Assembly: GCA_965249185.1 (NCBI GenBank)
Contig: CBDFLS010000001.1
Span: forward strand, 310,001-374,000
Reading direction: 5' to 3'
DNA from: CBDFLS01 sp965249185
GTDB taxonomy: Bacteria; Chloroflexota; Dehalococcoidia; Lucifugimonadales; Australimonadaceae
Length of the DNA: 64,000 bases
Part shown: one piece after another, positions 48,751 to 57,176 of the stretch
Layout of the letters: each line of letters begins with the position of its first letter
Position numbering within the stretch: the stretch's first letter is position 1
The notes under the pieces: generated by a model
The model's database searches: none
Told to the model about the DNA's origin: nothing
What the model saw: only the letters and a program-made list of their open reading frames with translations
Position numbers and translations under genes: made by a program

Positions 48751-50412
48751 CTACGGGCCGGCCAGAGCGGTGAGCACCCCCTCCACCTTGTCGGCGGGCA
48801 CCGGGCCGTGGACCCCCGCCCTGCCCACATCCTCCAGCAGCACCCACCGGAGCTCGCCGGCGGAGTGCTTCTTGTCCAGGGTCATCGCCTCCAGCACAGA
48901 CGCAAGGGGGACCTCCTCGAACCGCTGGGGGAGCCCGAAGCGCCGCAGCAGCTCGCGCTGGCGCTCCAGCACCCCATGGGGCGTCACGCCCACGCGGTGG
49001 CCCAGCATCGCGGCGCCCGTCATGCCGATGGCCACCGCTTCGCCGTGGAGGTACCGCCCATAGCCGGAGGCCGCCTCCAGCGCGTGGCCGATGGTATGGC
49101 CGTAGTTCAGCAGCATCCGCAGCCCGGTGGTCTCACGCTCGTCCTCAGTTACCACGCGGGCCTTGACCGCCACGTTGCGGCCCACCACCTCCGTGACCGC
49201 CTCGGGGTCCAAGGCCAGGAGGTCGTCGGCCCGGGCCTCGTAGGTCTCCACCAGCCCGGCGTCGAGCGCCAGGCCGTGCTTGAGGGCCTCGGCCCACCCC
49301 TCGCGCAGGGCGCGCTCCGGCAGCGTGCCCAGGGCTGCCACGTCGGCGATGACCAGGCGCGGGTGGTGAAAGGCGCCCACCAGGTTCTTGGCCTCCGAAA
49401 GGTCCACCCCCACCTTCCCGCCGATGCTGGCGTCCACCATGGCCACCAGGCTGGTGGGCACCTGGACCAGGGCCATGCCGCGCAGGTAGGTGGCGGCCAC
49501 GAATCCGGCGAGATCGCCGGTGACGCCGCCGCCCACGGCCACGATGGCGTCCCGCCGCTCGGCGCGGCGCTCAGCCAGCCAGCCGTAGACCATCTGGGCG
49601 GTGCTCAGGGACTTGCTGGCCTCGCCCGCCGGGAAGGTGAAGAGATGGACTTCCACGCCCGCCTCGTGGAGCGAGCGCTGGGCCAGGCGCCCATAGGCCT
49701 GAACGTTGCTGTCGCAGATCACGTAGGTCCGGCCGCCGAAGCCGGTGGCGAGCAGGCGTTGGCCGAGCTGGCCGGCCAGGATGTCCCAGCCCACGACGAT
49801 GGGATACGAAGCCGATTCGGTGGTGACCACGGCCGCCACATGGGGGTCGCCGCGCGACTGGAGCGCGGTGCCCATGCGCCGCCACGCCCGCAATACCTCT
49901 TGGGCCGCCGTCTCCACCGAGAGCGCATCGGTGGAGACGGTCCAGTGGGCCAGTGCGTAGGCCCACTGGCGCTCCCGCTTCAGCGCTTCGATACGCTCCA
50001 GGGGGTCATGGTCCTCCCCCTTCAGCAGGGGCCGGACCATGGCCTCCGCGCCCTCGCCTTCCACGACGCCCGAGAGGCGTGCGTAGACCGTCTCAGGCCG
50101 CGCGTCCAGACAGACCACGAGGCCGGCCTCCAGCATCGCCTTCCGGTTCTCCCCGCCCACGATGCCGCCACCGCCGGTGGAGAGCACCACGTTCGGCTCC
50201 CGGCACAGCTCCGCGATGGCCTCTCGCTCCCTGGCCCGGAACCCGATCTCGCCCTCGTCGGCGAAGAGCCGCTCGATGGGCACGCCGGCCCGCTCCACGA
50301 TCCACTCGTCGGCGTCCACGAAGCGCCATCCCAGGGCGCGGGCCACGCGGCGGCCCACGGCGGTCTTACCAGTGCCAGAAAAGCCTGTGAGTATGATGCG
50401 AGAGGTGGTCAT
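48751..50412 (-). CDS. aroKB: Fused shikimate kinase / 3-dehydroquinate synthase
   Basis: 553 residues joining two shikimate-pathway enzymes. AroK (1-~175): P-loop GFSGTGKTAVGRRVA, VDADEWIVERAG, STGGGGIV and RPLL. AroB (~190-553): VICDSNVQAYGRLA, GGGVTGDLAGFVAATYLRG, the VPTSLVAMVDASIGGKVGVDL signature, and metal ligands in EALKHG, NYGHTIGHALEA and HGEAVAIGM. The reactions are not consecutive (AroB is step 2, AroK step 5). The fusion order AroK-AroB occurs in several bacteria. aroC lies ~440 bases upstream on the same strand. Confidence 0.96.
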   Translation of the reverse strand: MTTSRIILTGFSGTGKTAVGRRVARALGWRFVDADEWIVERAGVPIERLFADEGEIGFRAREREAIAELCREPNVVLSTGGGGIVGGENRKAMLEAGLVVCLDARPETVYARLSGVVEGEGAEAMVRPLLKGEDHDPLERIEALKRERQWAYALAHWTVSTDALSVETAAQEVLRAWRRMGTALQSRGDPHVAAVVTTESASYPIVVGWDILAGQLGQRLLATGFGGRTYVICDSNVQAYGRLAQRSLHEAGVEVHLFTFPAGEASKSLSTAQMVYGWLAERRAERRDAIVAVGGGVTGDLAGFVAATYLRGMALVQVPTSLVAMVDASIGGKVGVDLSEAKNLVGAFHHPRLVIADVAALGTLPERALREGWAEALKHGLALDAGLVETYEARADDLLALDPEAVTEVVGRNVAVKARVVTEDERETTGLRMLLNYGHTIGHALEAASGYGRYLHGEAVAIGMTGAAMLGHRVGVTPHGVLERQRELLRRFGLPQRFEEVPLASVLEAMTLDKKHSAGELRWVLLEDVGRAGVHGPVPADKVEGVLTALAGP

Positions 50413-50419
50413 GATGCTG

Positions 50420-50504
50420 TGTCATCCTGAGTCCCGACACGTCGGGACGAAGGATCTCCTCCGAGGGCGCTTCCGAGAGATTCTTCGCTGCGCTCAGAAT
50501 GACG
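50420..50504. repeat. MITE-like palindromic element, copy 2
   Basis: 85 bases bounded by TGTCATCCTGAG and CTCAGAATGACG (inverted at 10 of 12 positions). It shares ends and internal GAAGGATCT/CTTCGC words with the element at 33936-34024, and inserts between aroKB and the HicB-like gene. Confidence 0.7.
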
Positions 50505-50584
50505 GGGGTATGGCGCGCGGGCCACGTGGCGGCCCACAGTGCTCTTGCAGGCCTCCCGCCCCGTCAAACGGGGAAGCCGCTGCC

Positions 50585-50812
50585 TCACACGGCGACCTCA
50601 ATGCTTTCGATTATGCCCTCATCCCCCAGCGGGATGGGTTGCCCAATAGCCCTCAAGCCATCTAGCGTAACCTCTATAGCCTCCTTCGCCTTCCCAAGCG
50701 CCTCCCTCCGGCTCTCCCCATAGGTGCTCACCGACAAGGCGGCGATGGAGGCAACGTACAACTCCTCTTCAGGGTCCCACTCCACCACAACACTGTAGCT
50801 TATCTTTTGCAT
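50585..50812 (-). CDS. HicB-like antitoxin-fold protein, no HicA partner
   Basis: 75 residues. The HicB/UPF0150 partial RNase H-like fold: YSVVVEWDPEEELYVASIAALSVSTYGESRREALGKAKEAIEVTLDGLRAIGQPIP. HicB proteins usually neutralise HicA mRNA interferases, but no HicA-sized double-stranded RNA-binding protein is adjacent: aroC is upstream and a MITE-like element downstream. It lacks the usual C-terminal DNA-binding domain. The start has AAAGGGAG. It could be a relict or a solitary regulator. Confidence 0.8.
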   Translation of the reverse strand: MQKISYSVVVEWDPEEELYVASIAALSVSTYGESRREALGKAKEAIEVTLDGLRAIGQPIPLGDEGIIESIEVAV

Positions 50813-50847
50813 CGGCTCCCTTTTGCTGCCTCACAGCCGGGATCCAT

Positions 50848-52059
50848 CTAATCTATCCCGGGCGGTTCCACGGTAGCCATATACGCCTTCAGGTTACGGC
50901 GGGTCTCCTCCAGGTGGTCGCCCCCGAACTTCTCCAGGAACGCTTCGGCCAGGACGATGGCGACCATGGCCTCGCCGATGACCGCACAGGTGGGCACGAA
51001 GGTGACGTCGCTCCGCTCGTAGTGGGCCTCGGCCAGCTCGCCGGTGGTCAGGTCCACGGTGGGCAGCGGGCTCTTGAGCGTGGCGATAGGCTTCACCATC
51101 GCGCGCACCACCACGGGCTCGCCGGTGGTCATGCCGCCCTCCAGGCCGCCCGAGTTGTTGGTCCGGCGGGGCCAGGGGAGCGCCCAGCCGCCGTCGGCAT
51201 CGCGCTGCCACTCCTGGATGGGCTTCATCACGTCGTGCACCTGGGAGCCGCGCAGGTCCGCCTGGGCAAAGCCGGCGCCGAACTCGACCCCCTTGACCGC
51301 ATTCATGCTCATGACGGCGGCGGCCAGCCGGGTGGAGAGCTTCCGGTCCCACTGGATGTGGCTGCCCAGGCCGATGGGCGCACCCGTGGCGACCACCTCC
51401 ACCGTGCCGCCGAGGCTATCGCCAGCCTCCGTGGCGGCATCGATGGCCGCGATCATCGCCTGCTCCGCCTCGGGGTCGGCGCAGCGCACCGGCGAGATCT
51501 CCGTCTGCTCCCAGTCGATGGAGTCCATCTGTGGCGTGTGGACGCCACCAAGGGCTACCACGTGGCTATGGACCTTCACGCCGAACTCCTCCAGGAATCG
51601 CCGGGCCACCGCTCCCACCGCCACCCGGGCCGTGCTCTCCCGGGCGCTGGAGCGCTCCAGAATGTTGCGGGCGTCGGTCTGGTGGTACTTGGATATGCCG
51701 GGCGTATCGGCGTGGCCGGGCCGGAGCCGGTGGATGGGCGTCACCTCGCCCTCCACGGGCGTGATGCTCATGGTATGCGTCCAGGGACGGCCATCGGGGC
51801 CGGTGCCCGTGGCCCAGTCCCGGTTCTCCATGAGCAGGGCGATGGGCCCTCCCAGGGTCAGGCCGTGACGCACGCCGGAGCGGATGGTGGCGTGGTCCCG
51901 CTCGATCTGCATGCGGCCGCCACGCCCGTAGCCCCGCTGGCGGCGCGCCAGGTCCTTGGCGATGTACTCCTCGGAGAGGGCGATCCCCGCGGGCACCCCT
52001 TCAACGATGGCAGTGAGCCCCGGGCCGTGGGATTCACCAGCCGTTAGAAACCGGAACAT
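50848..52059 (-). CDS. aroC: Chorismate synthase
   Basis: 403 residues. It makes chorismate from EPSP with reduced FMN. Signatures: FLTAGESHGPGLTAIVEGVPAG, the RRQRGYGRGGRMQIE segment, HADTPGISKYHQTDARNILERSSARESTARVA, and the C-terminal NNSGGLEGGMTTGEPVVVRAMVKP. The start has AGGAGAGCT. It is 35 bases upstream of the HicB-like gene and probably in one transcript with aroKB. Confidence 0.97.
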   Translation of the reverse strand: MFRFLTAGESHGPGLTAIVEGVPAGIALSEEYIAKDLARRQRGYGRGGRMQIERDHATIRSGVRHGLTLGGPIALLMENRDWATGTGPDGRPWTHTMSITPVEGEVTPIHRLRPGHADTPGISKYHQTDARNILERSSARESTARVAVGAVARRFLEEFGVKVHSHVVALGGVHTPQMDSIDWEQTEISPVRCADPEAEQAMIAAIDAATEAGDSLGGTVEVVATGAPIGLGSHIQWDRKLSTRLAAAVMSMNAVKGVEFGAGFAQADLRGSQVHDVMKPIQEWQRDADGGWALPWPRRTNNSGGLEGGMTTGEPVVVRAMVKPIATLKSPLPTVDLTTGELAEAHYERSDVTFVPTCAVIGEAMVAIVLAEAFLEKFGGDHLEETRRNLKAYMATVEPPGID

Positions 52060-52357
52060 AGCTCTCCTCGCCGCCCCGTTGGGTCCGCATCCCCATTCTC
52101 GACATTGCCCGAATTCTCATTATGGAACGGGGGGGCCTCCGCCCCGGGCCCGTCCATAGCCGGCCATAGCCGGAAGAACCCGGCCCCCGGCAGACCGGCA
52201 TGGGCAGCCCCAAGAGGGTACGGGCGCGGGCTGAGCGAGCGGTCTGAAGAAGGGGCGTTGCTAAAGAATTGTACACCAAGTCGCATGCCAAGCTGTTCGC
52301 CGAGACGAGATCGGCCGGCGGCGGGCCCACACACGCCGGGGCAGCGAAGCCCGTCCT
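52060..52357. other. Intergenic region upstream of aroC
   Basis: 298 bases without a recognisable gene. It has a 10-bp tandem repeat CCATAGCCGG (52154-52173) and a minus-strand -10-like TACAAT (complement of 52268-52273), whose transcript would have a ~200-base leader before aroC. No -35 box was matched. Confidence 0.45.
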
Positions 52358-52654
52358 TCACGATGTCGCGAACTCGCGCGAAGCGGGGCCCCGCACGGGC
52401 GAGGGCTGAACGATGAACCCCTCGCGGAGTACCTCGCGAGGCCCGTCCAGCCACGGCGGCGCGCCCTCGATGCTGACCCAGCCGCGGTCGAAGCAGTAGG
52501 CCGTCCAGGCGGCCAGGGCGGCGTCGAGCTGGTCGGCGGTCAGCGGCTCCGTGAAGAGAAATTGGATGCCCAGCTCCTCGAGCAGGGCCCTCCTGGCCCG
52601 TTTGCCCTCCTCCTTTGTCTTGGCGGGCAGCCGCTTGGCCGAGACGGTCTTCAC
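52358..52654 (-). pseudogene. C-terminal fragment of a DUF429 protein (downstream of a frameshift)
   Basis: 98 residues if read from the GTG overlapping the upstream stop (GTGA). AKRLPAKTKEEGKRARRALLEELGI, then ADQLDAALAAWTAYC and the terminal EGFIVQP resemble the second half of DUF429 proteins (predicted RNase H-fold nucleases). The upstream gene ends in EVYPGG exactly where the family continues into this sequence. One added G in the run of six G (complement of 52654-52659), or a -1 ribosomal slip there, would join both. Either a broken gene or a programmed frameshift. Confidence 0.65.
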
Positions 52655-53214
52655 CCCCCTCCGGGGTACACCTCTAGGAGGTTCACATCGCGGGTTGAGA
52701 CGCCGTTCATTCCCAGCAGCCGGAAGCGGCCGCCGCTGGTGACGAGGCGGTGGAAGAGCTGCACGCTCCCCTTAACATATCCGGGGCTGAACTTGGCGGG
52801 CAGGACGTAGGGTGTCTTGGCCTGTGTGTTCAAAACACTCTCGGACTCCCGGGCAGCCGCGTCCTTGGTCCCGGCCAGTCCCTGGGGTCCATCGATGGCC
52901 AGGACAAAAGCCCTGCCCAAGACCGACACCGGCACGATGCTTGCGCCGGCCTCGCTGTACGGCCAGGTGTCGAAGATGCAGCGGAGCGACGAATCCAGGA
53001 CCGCCACGTCGCACGGACGGGGCTTGGCGACGGAGGGGTCGGTCAGGTCCCGGCCAACGAAATAGCGTCCCGAGGACGGCTCCCGCTGCTCGGCCTCGAG
53101 CTCGCGGGCCATGGAGTGCGAGCGCTTCCACTTGGCCACGTACCGGGCCGTAACGGCGGCGGCCACCACCGAGAAGCCCGCAGCCTTAAACCACCCTCGT
53201 GACGCTGGCGCCAC
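52651..53214 (-). pseudogene. N-terminal part of a DUF429 protein (ends at a frameshift)
   Basis: 187 residues. After a hydrophobic, possibly non-native N-terminus (~1-25), the DUF429 pattern starts: YFVGRDLTDPSVAKPRPCDVAVLDS, FVLAIDGPQGLAG, and NLLEVYPGG at the end. A start at the internal Met (MARELEAEQREPSSGRY) gives a better family fit. The acidic residues of the RNase H-like core (D in GRDLTD and AIDGP) are kept, which argues that the protein was recently functional. It is 37 bases downstream of ruvX. Confidence 0.7.
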
Positions 53215-53250
53215 TAGCCACCTCTACCCGAGGACACCGGCGACACGCGG

Positions 53251-53742
53251 CTACCGCCCGCGCCGAGCATCCAAATACGCCTGCAACACAATAGCCGCCG
53301 CCACCGAGTCCCTGGCCGGCCCCGAGCCTCTGGCGGACCGCCCCCGGCCTCCCCGGCTCTCCCTTACCTCGTTCAACCGGCGGTCGGCCTCCACCGAGGT
53401 GAGCCGCTCGTCCCAGGTGACCACCGGCATCGCGGTACGTGCTTTAAGCTCATCCACAAAGGCCTGGACCGAGCGGGCCTGGGGCCCCATGCGTCCGTTC
53501 ATGGAGACCGGCATCCCCACCACCAGCGTCTCCGCCTCCCGGGAGGAGGCGTGCTCCAGCACCGTATCGTAGTCGGCGGAACCGCCCACCCGCTGGATAA
53601 CGCTTACCGGGATGGCCACGCCCCCCTGAAGGTCCGCCACCGCAACGCCGATCCGCCTCTCGCCCACGTCCAGACCAATGACACACCGCAGCCCCGATTC
53701 CATCGCCGCGTCTGTCCGCAAGGCTCCGGTCTCCTGTTCCAT
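53251..53742 (-). CDS. ruvX: Putative Holliday junction resolvase / pre-16S rRNA nuclease YqgF
   Basis: 163 residues. RNase H-like fold with GLDVGERRIGVAVADLQGGVAIPV (first Asp), LVVGMPVSMNGRMGPQA and TWDERLTSVEADRRL (second Asp), and the late Asp of ARDSVAAAIVLQAYLD. The start MEQETGALRT at 53742 is used; an internal Met (MESGLRCVIG) would also give a complete domain. It lies 61 bases after alaS, a widely conserved pairing. Confidence 0.93.
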   Translation of the reverse strand: MEQETGALRTDAAMESGLRCVIGLDVGERRIGVAVADLQGGVAIPVSVIQRVGGSADYDTVLEHASSREAETLVVGMPVSMNGRMGPQARSVQAFVDELKARTAMPVVTWDERLTSVEADRRLNEVRESRGGRGRSARGSGPARDSVAAAIVLQAYLDARRGR

Positions 53743-53803
53743 GGTCACGCCCTCAAGCTCCGCACAGGAGCCAAAGGCCGGTGGTGTCTTACCTCGTACA
53801 CGG

Positions 53804-56686
53804 CTAGCCCCCCTTTTCGCGGACCAGCTCCACGGCGGCTTCAAGAGCGGCGGTGAGCCGCTGGGGCTCCCGGCCTCCTGCCTGGGCCACGTCGGGCCGC
53901 CCGCCGCCACCGCCACCCATGAGCTTGGCGGCCGCCTGCACGATCTCTCCCGCACGGTACCCGCGGGCTACCAGGTCCTTGGTCACCATGGCCACCACGG
54001 TTGGCCGATCATCGAAGACGCCACCGAGGACCACGATGCCGCTGCCCATCTTATCGCGCAGACGGTCGCCCATCTCGCGCAGGGCCGCCACCGTGGGCAC
54101 CGATGCCTGAGCCGCGAGGACGGAGACGCCGTCCACCTGCCGCACCTGGTCGAGCAGCTCGTCGGCCTGGTGGCGCGACGCGTCCCGCTGGGTGGCGGCG
54201 GCCTCTTTGCGCGAGCGCTCCACCTCCTCCAGCAGCGCGTCCACCCGTTGGGGCGCCTCCGCAGGAGCCGTGTGGAGCCGGCTGGCCACGGCATCCAGCC
54301 AACCGAGGCGCTGGTCGACCCACTCCTCGGCGCCACGGCCGGTGACCGCCTCGATACGCCGCACGCCGGTGCCGATGCCCGTCTCGCCGGTGATGCGGAA
54401 GTAGCCTATATCGCCGCTGTGGTCCACGTGGGTGCCGCCGCACACCTCGAAGCTGAAGGGCTTTACGCCGCCATTGCCCTCGGCCGGCTCGGGCCCCACC
54501 ACCAGCACCCGGACCCGGTCGCCGTACTTCTCGCCGAAGAAGGCCAAGGCGCCCTGGGCCACGGCCTCCCGGAAGGTGGTCTCCCGCTTGCCCACCGAGA
54601 GGTTCTGGAGAACCGCCTCGTTGACCATGCCCTGGACCCGCCGGAGCTCATCGGGCGTTACCGGGGCCACGTGGGTGAAATCGAACCGAAGGCGGTCGGG
54701 GGCCACCAGGGAGCCCGCCTGGCGGACGTGGGTGCCCAGCACCTTCCGCAGGGCGGCATGGAGCAGGTGCGTGCCGGTGTGATTGCGGGCGGTGTCCTGC
54801 CGGCGAGGGGCGTCCACCAGCGCGCGGACGCTGTCGCCCACGGCGATCTCGCCCCGCTCCACCACGGCGTCGTGGACGATGAGGTCTCCCACGGGCCGAT
54901 GCGTGTCGCGCACCTGGAGGCGGCCGCCCGGCGCTTCGATGACGCCGGTGTCGCCGACCTGGCCGCCGCCCTCCGGGTAGAAGGGCGTCTCCCGAAGCAC
55001 CAGCTCCACACGCCGCCCCTGGCCGGCCCGCTGGACCGACGCTCCGTCGGCCAGCATGCCCACCACCACGCTCTCCGCCTCCACGGCGTCGTAGCCGAGG
55101 AAGGCGGTGGCGTCCATGCCCAGCGCCTCGTAGGCGCGCTGGACATCCCGCTCGCCGCCGAAGCGTGCCGCCGCCCTGCCCCGCCGGCGCTGGGCCTCCA
55201 TCTCCGCCTCGAAGCCGGCCACGTCCACCTCCAGGCCGTGCTCCCGGGCGATCTCCTGGGTCAGCTCCAGGGGAAAGCCATGGGTGTCGTGTAGAAAGAA
55301 AGTTTCGCTACCTGAAATGTTCTTAGGCCAAACCGCCAAAGCTCCCATCTCTCTATCTACAAGCGCCTTAATCAAGCTATCCATCGCTAACCCGCGGCCA
55401 GCACCCTCGTCCTCATCCTTCGTTGTCTTCGTTGTGAGGAAAGGCTTGAGCGGTTCCAGCGGATCTTCCGGAGATGCCTCCGCAAGTATGCGTATTTCAG
55501 GCATGCGGCTTTCATATTCCAAGCGCCCTTGAATCATACCTTTCAATATCTTGCCGCCTCGCTCGAATGCCTGCTGAAACTGCTCCTCTTCCAGCTCCAG
55601 GGCCCGGAGCACGGAACGGCGGTGCTCCTCCATCTCCGGGTACTGGGCGCCCATGTGCTCGATGACCGGCTCGGCCACCCGGCCCAGAAACGCCCCCTGG
55701 ACGCCCAGCTTGCGGGCGAAACGGACCGCGCGCCGGATGATGCGTCGCAGCACGTAGCCGCGGCCCTCGTTACCGGGGGCCACGCCATCGGCGATGAGGA
55801 AGGCGGCGCTGCGAGCGTGCTCCGCCACCACGCGAATGGCGTAGTCGGCCTCCGGGTCCTCGCCGTAGCGCACGCCGCTCAAGGACTCCACTGCGGCAAC
55901 GATGGGGGCGAAGAGGTCCGTCTCATAGATGGAGGACTTCTGCTGCATGACGACGGCGGTCCGCTCCAGACCCATGCCGGTGTCGACGTTGGGCGCCGGC
56001 AGGGGAGTCCGGCCGCCGTCCGGGTCCTGGTAGAACTGCATGAAGACCAGGTTCCACAGCTCCAGGAAACGGCCGCACTCGCAGTTGGGACCGCAGTCGG
56101 CGTCGCGCTTGCCAACGCGGCAGGGGCCACCGAAGTCGTAGTGGATCTCGCTGCACGGCCCGCACGGGCCCTCGGTGCCCGCCGGCCCCCAGAAATTATC
56201 CTTCTCGCCAAAGCGCCGGATGCGCTCCGCCGGCACCCCCGTCTCCTCCCACAAACGCTGCGCGTCGTCGTCATCCAGATACACGGTGGCCCAGAGACGC
56301 TCCGGGGGCAGCTCGAGCACGCCGGTCACGAACTCCCAGGCCCAGGCGATGGCCTCCCGCTTGAAGTAGTCGCCCACGCTGAAGTTGCCCAGCATCTCGA
56401 AGAAGGTGAGGTGGGTCTCGTCACCCACGGAGTCGATGTCCGTGGTGCGGAAGCACTTCTGGACCGACGTGAGCCGGGGACCGGGTGGTGATGCCTCGCC
56501 GGTGAAATAGGGCTTGAAGGGCACCATGCCGGCGCTGGTGAGCAGGAGCGTGGGGTCGCCCGCCGGGATGAGGGAGGCGCTGGGCATCACCAGATGGCCC
56601 CGCTCTTGAAAGAAGCGCAGGAATGCGGCGCGGATGTCGCCGCCCGATGTGGGACGCAGACCGGCCACCGCCGACCCCTTGAGCAC
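53804..56686 (-). CDS. alaS: Alanyl-tRNA synthetase with an in-frame insertion
   Basis: 960 residues, about 70 more than usual. Class II aminoacylation domain (FFQERGHLVMPSASLIP, HLTFFEMLGNFSVGDYFKREAI, GMGLERTAVVMQ), editing domain (HNHTGTHLLHAAL and CGGTHVDHSGDIG zinc-type ligands), and C-terminal C-Ala domain (VVAMVTKDLVARGY, GGGGGRPDVAQAGG). A Cys-rich segment near residues 170-195 (CGPCSEIHYDFGGPCRVG) may bind zinc. Residues ~384-456 are an insertion of different composition between the catalytic and editing parts. The GTG start may be six codons too early. Confidence 0.96.
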   Translation of the reverse strand: MLKGSAVAGLRPTSGGDIRAAFLRFFQERGHLVMPSASLIPAGDPTLLLTSAGMVPFKPYFTGEASPPGPRLTSVQKCFRTTDIDSVGDETHLTFFEMLGNFSVGDYFKREAIAWAWEFVTGVLELPPERLWATVYLDDDDAQRLWEETGVPAERIRRFGEKDNFWGPAGTEGPCGPCSEIHYDFGGPCRVGKRDADCGPNCECGRFLELWNLVFMQFYQDPDGGRTPLPAPNVDTGMGLERTAVVMQQKSSIYETDLFAPIVAAVESLSGVRYGEDPEADYAIRVVAEHARSAAFLIADGVAPGNEGRGYVLRRIIRRAVRFARKLGVQGAFLGRVAEPVIEHMGAQYPEMEEHRRSVLRALELEEEQFQQAFERGGKILKGMIQGRLEYESRMPEIRILAEASPEDPLEPLKPFLTTKTTKDEDEGAGRGLAMDSLIKALVDREMGALAVWPKNISGSETFFLHDTHGFPLELTQEIAREHGLEVDVAGFEAEMEAQRRRGRAAARFGGERDVQRAYEALGMDATAFLGYDAVEAESVVVGMLADGASVQRAGQGRRVELVLRETPFYPEGGGQVGDTGVIEAPGGRLQVRDTHRPVGDLIVHDAVVERGEIAVGDSVRALVDAPRRQDTARNHTGTHLLHAALRKVLGTHVRQAGSLVAPDRLRFDFTHVAPVTPDELRRVQGMVNEAVLQNLSVGKRETTFREAVAQGALAFFGEKYGDRVRVLVVGPEPAEGNGGVKPFSFEVCGGTHVDHSGDIGYFRITGETGIGTGVRRIEAVTGRGAEEWVDQRLGWLDAVASRLHTAPAEAPQRVDALLEEVERSRKEAAATQRDASRHQADELLDQVRQVDGVSVLAAQASVPTVAALREMGDRLRDKMGSGIVVLGGVFDDRPTVVAMVTKDLVARGYRAGEIVQAAAKLMGGGGGGRPDVAQAGGREPQRLTAALEAAVELVREKGG
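55319..55540 (-). repeat. Inserted repeat-derived segment inside alaS
   Basis: The ~222 bases coding for residues ~384-456 of AlaRS are only about 53% G+C by hand count, against roughly two thirds around it. They encode a charged, non-conserved stretch including FLTTKTTKDEDEGAG. The family goes directly from the helix ending in GGKILKG to SGSETFFLHDTHGFP. The word CTTCGTTGTCTTCGTTGTGAG is typical of a dispersed non-coding repeat. The frame is open throughout. Confidence 0.7.
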
Positions 56687-56795
56687 GCCCAGACCGGGCT
56701 GGCCCCGATCCGATCGGGGCTGGTCTGAGGCTGCGCCTCTCAGTAGACCTATTCGGAAAATCTAGGGAAAGTCTAAGAACAAAGCCCGAGCGGTG

Positions 56796-57005
56796 TCAAA
56801 CGGTCTGGCGGCTTCGTACGGCGCGTTTGAGCCCCCAGCGGCCGGCGGACAGACCATCCCGCAGTTTCATTGACAGCGCCAGAGCGCCATGATATGTTGC
56901 CGACGCCTCAGTTGCCGATGCTCTCCTTCTAAAACAGGTGCAAACGGAAGCATACAACAAGCTCTGATTCATATCAGTCAATAGTTGTGGCCCTTCTAAG
57001 GGCAT
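56796..57005 (-). CDS. Possible small protein, unknown
   Basis: 69 residues (MPLEGPQLLTDMNQ ...) from an ATG preceded by AAGGAG at 9 bases spacing. The composition is basic with one Cys pair (CTC). It overlaps the plus-strand otsA promoter, has no family resemblance, and would be transcribed against it. The strong ribosome-binding site is the only support. Confidence 0.3.
   Translation of the reverse strand: MPLEGPQLLTDMNQSLLYASVCTCFRRRASATEASATYHGALALSMKLRDGLSAGRWGLKRAVRSRQTV
56870..56898 (+). promoter_or_regulatory. sigma70 promoter of otsA
   Basis: Perfect TTGACA (56870-56875) and TATGTT (56893-56898), spacer 17. It would give a leader of about 270 bases before the GTG start of otsA. Confidence 0.65.
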
Positions 57006-57176
57006 CTGTTCTTCTCCTTCTCTCTTCGTTCCTCTTTCGATGATAAGCACCGCCGTATGCCCTGGGCACAGGCGGGTGGCGGCACGTGAGCATGTGGGCG
57101 GCGGACCGGACGGACGGCTCTCCGTGTGTGCTCAGTGGTCCGCCACGGCTGGTCAATCGAAAGGAGAGAGAAGAAG

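Larger units (their letters stand above)
56687..57176. other. Divergent intergenic region between alaS and otsA
   Basis: 490 bases. It holds the otsA promoter (56870-56898), a 6-bp hairpin GCCCTT-CT-AAGGGC (56990-57003) followed by a T-rich tract in the otsA leader, and a short minus-strand reading (56796-57005). Near alaS there is an interrupted palindrome GGCCCCGATC-CGATCGGGGC around 56702-56721. No T-box-like structure was recognised. Confidence 0.55.

Noticed and set aside
50413..50584. HicA toxin partner of the HicB-like gene
   Set aside because: The stretch is occupied by a MITE-like palindrome and a small hairpin. No reading with HicA features was seen.
53678..55294. A long open frame (538 codons) on the plus strand opposite alaS
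   Set aside because: It is a mirror of the codon bias of alaS in high-G+C DNA. The composition is His/Leu/Gly/Arg-rich with no domain, and alaS is clearly the real gene.
56687..57176. T-box riboswitch for alaS
   Set aside because: No T-box sequence (TGGNACC-like), specifier loop or terminator/antiterminator pair was found upstream of alaS on the minus strand.
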